This document shows, one piece after another, positions 62,928 through 64,000 of a stretch of 64,000 nucleotides of DNA. The stretch spans positions 186,001 to 250,000 of the forward strand of contig NZ_JAOBQJ010000002.1 of NCBI RefSeq assembly GCF_026162425.1, written 5' to 3'. Every line of letters begins with the position of its first letter. The first letter of the stretch is position 1. The translations under genes and the position numbers were made by a program. The notes under the pieces were generated by a model. The model was not told the DNA's origin and ran no database searches. It worked only from the letters and a program-made list of their open reading frames with translations. The DNA is from Flexivirga meconopsidis (lineage in GTDB: Bacteria; Actinomycetota; Actinomycetes; Actinomycetales; Dermatophilaceae).

Positions 62928-64000
62928 ATGACTTCCGTCGCCGGGCCGGATCCGCTTATCGCACGCATGCAAGGCTTCGGGGCGACAATCTTCGGGCAGA
63001 TGTCGGCGCTCGCGGCCCGCACCGGGGCGATCAACCTCGGGCAGGGCTTCCCGGACACCGACGGCCCGGGCGAGGTGCTCACCGCCGCGAAGACGGCCAT
63101 CGACGATGGGTTCAATCAGTATCCGCCGGCACGCGGCATACCCGATCTGCGTGCCGCGATCGCCGAGCACCAGCGCCGGTTCTACGACCTGCAGCTCGAC
63201 GCCGACCGGCAGGTGCTGGTCACCGTCGGCGCCACCGAGGCGATCGCATCCGCAGTGCTCGCACTGTGCGAACCGGGCGACGAGGTGGTCACCTTCGAGC
63301 CCTACTACGACTCGTATGCCGCGACGATCGCGCTCGCCGGCGCCACCCGACGGACCAGCGTGCTGCGCTTTCCCGACTTCGCGGTCGACGAGGAGTCGCT
63401 GCGGTCGGCGTTCTCCCCGCGCACCCGGTTGGTGCTGCTCAACACCCCGCACAACCCGACCGGGAAGGTCTTCACCAGGGCCGAGCTGGAGCTGATCGCC
63501 GGCCTGGCACGCGAGCTCGACGCGATCGTGGTGACCGACGAGGTCTACGAGCACCTCACCTTCGACGGTGCCGAGCACATCCCGATGGCGACGCTGCCGG
63601 GCATGTTCGAGCGGACGCTCACGATCAGCTCGGGCGGCAAGACGTTCTCCACCACCGGGTGGAAGGTCGGCTGGCTGACCGGCCCGGAGGCGCTCGTCAC
63701 CGCGTGCGCGACAGTCAAGCAGTTCCTGACGTATGTCGGCAGCGGCCCCTTCCAACCGGCGATCGCGGCCGGGCTGCGGCTCGACGACGACTTCTACCGC
63801 ACTCTCGCGGCCACCATGCAGCAGGCCCGCGACATACTCACCGGCGGCCTGGTCGACTCCGGCCTGACGGTCAGCCGCCCGGCCGGCACCTACTTCGCGA
63901 TCGCCGACGCGGCAGCGCTCGGCGCGACCGACGGCGTCGATTTCTGCTGGCAATTGCCGGACCTGTGCGGCGTGGTGGGCGTGCCGGTGTCCGTCTTCTG
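62928..64000 (+). CDS. Class I/II PLP-dependent aminotransferase, partial (C-terminus outside window)
   Basis: About 357 residues visible. The sequence starts LIARMQGFGATIFGQMSALAARTGAINLGQGFPDTDGP and resembles kynurenine/glutamine aminotransferases and the actinobacterial DapC type. Conserved sites: VTVGATEAIASAVLAL, the PLP-contact NTPHNPTGKVFT (Asn), VVTDEVYEHLTFDG (Asp, Tyr) and the Schiff-base Lys in SSGGKTFSTTGWKVGW. TAGCAT plus 6 nt precedes ATG 62928 (leaderless). Either methionine/kynurenine-type or N-succinyl-diaminopimelate aminotransferase is possible. The frame is open to the right edge. Confidence 0.9.
   Translation, partial: MTSVAGPDPLIARMQGFGATIFGQMSALAARTGAINLGQGFPDTDGPGEVLTAAKTAIDDGFNQYPPARGIPDLRAAIAEHQRRFYDLQLDADRQVLVTVGATEAIASAVLALCEPGDEVVTFEPYYDSYAATIALAGATRRTSVLRFPDFAVDEESLRSAFSPRTRLVLLNTPHNPTGKVFTRAELELIAGLARELDAIVVTDEVYEHLTFDGAEHIPMATLPGMFERTLTISSGGKTFSTTGWKVGWLTGPEALVTACATVKQFLTYVGSGPFQPAIAAGLRLDDDFYRTLAATMQQARDILTGGLVDSGLTVSRPAGTYFAIADAAALGATDGVDFCWQLPDLCGVVGVPVSVF

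Overview
The window is about 64 kb of very GC-rich DNA from an actinobacterium, probably a Micrococcales member close to Dermacoccaceae or Intrasporangiaceae (inference). The signs are an actinobacterial SucB with two lipoyl domains, DUF3043 and DUF5302 proteins, a DUF222-HNH (13E12-type) gene with its repeats, a FemX-type peptidoglycan bridge enzyme, and many leaderless genes in which a TAnnnT box lies 6-7 nt before the start codon. I found no rRNA, tRNA or CRISPR array.

Layout. 1-4.0 kb (minus): nucleoside hydrolase (cut by the window edge), glutathionyl-hydroquinone-reductase-like protein, nucleotidyltransferase, M20 dipeptidase. 4.0-9.3 kb: DUF3043 protein, a small protein, an ABC-2 exporter, a two-component system, DUF937 protein. 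9.3-19.8 kb: malic enzyme, CobU-like protein, gcvT, pepA, DUF5302, lpdA, sucB, VOC, AraC, TIGR01777 epimerase; much of this is a conserved actinobacterial lipoate/2-oxoacid neighbourhood. 19.8-32.8 kb is accessory: a fused FemX/ATP-grasp cell-wall enzyme, an ABC-2 exporter, a Ser/Thr kinase, two convergent citrate synthases (one with an N-terminal HTH), a decayed duplicate of that locus interrupted by an IS3 remnant and a lower-GC insert, and an archaeal-type AspRS behind a convincing T-box riboswitch with an Asp (GAC) specifier. 32.8-41 kb: lipB, SDR, sdaA, Lrp plus aminotransferase, an uncharacterised protein, saccharopine-dehydrogenase-like protein, AlkZ-like DNA glycosylase. 41-47.7 kb: repeats around a DUF222-HNH gene, a small hypothetical, an AAA ATPase, a secreted protein, a LOG protein, a GAF-LuxR regulator. 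47.7-52 kb (minus): PAP2 phosphatase, rlmN, cdsA, frr, pyrH. 52-60.7 kb: a mannoside or N-glycan utilisation locus (GH38, sugar ABC importer without its own ATPase, LacI, GH5) sitting between pyrH and its usual partners tsf-rpsB (60.8-62.6 kb). The window ends inside a class I aminotransferase.

How genes work together. LpdA and SucB are the E3 and E2 of 2-oxoglutarate dehydrogenase; LipB supplies lipoyl groups to SucB. PyrH, Frr, CdsA, RlmN, Tsf and RpsB are housekeeping. Three matching LacI-type operators (52090, 58310, 59491) tie the GH38 gene, the ABC importer operon and the GH5 gene into one regulon. The aspS2 leader contains mutually exclusive helices that would free the ribosome binding site when uncharged tRNA-Asp binds. 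The octamer GTATGACG/CGTCATAC recurs about 30 times in genes and between them, roughly 30 times more often than base composition predicts.
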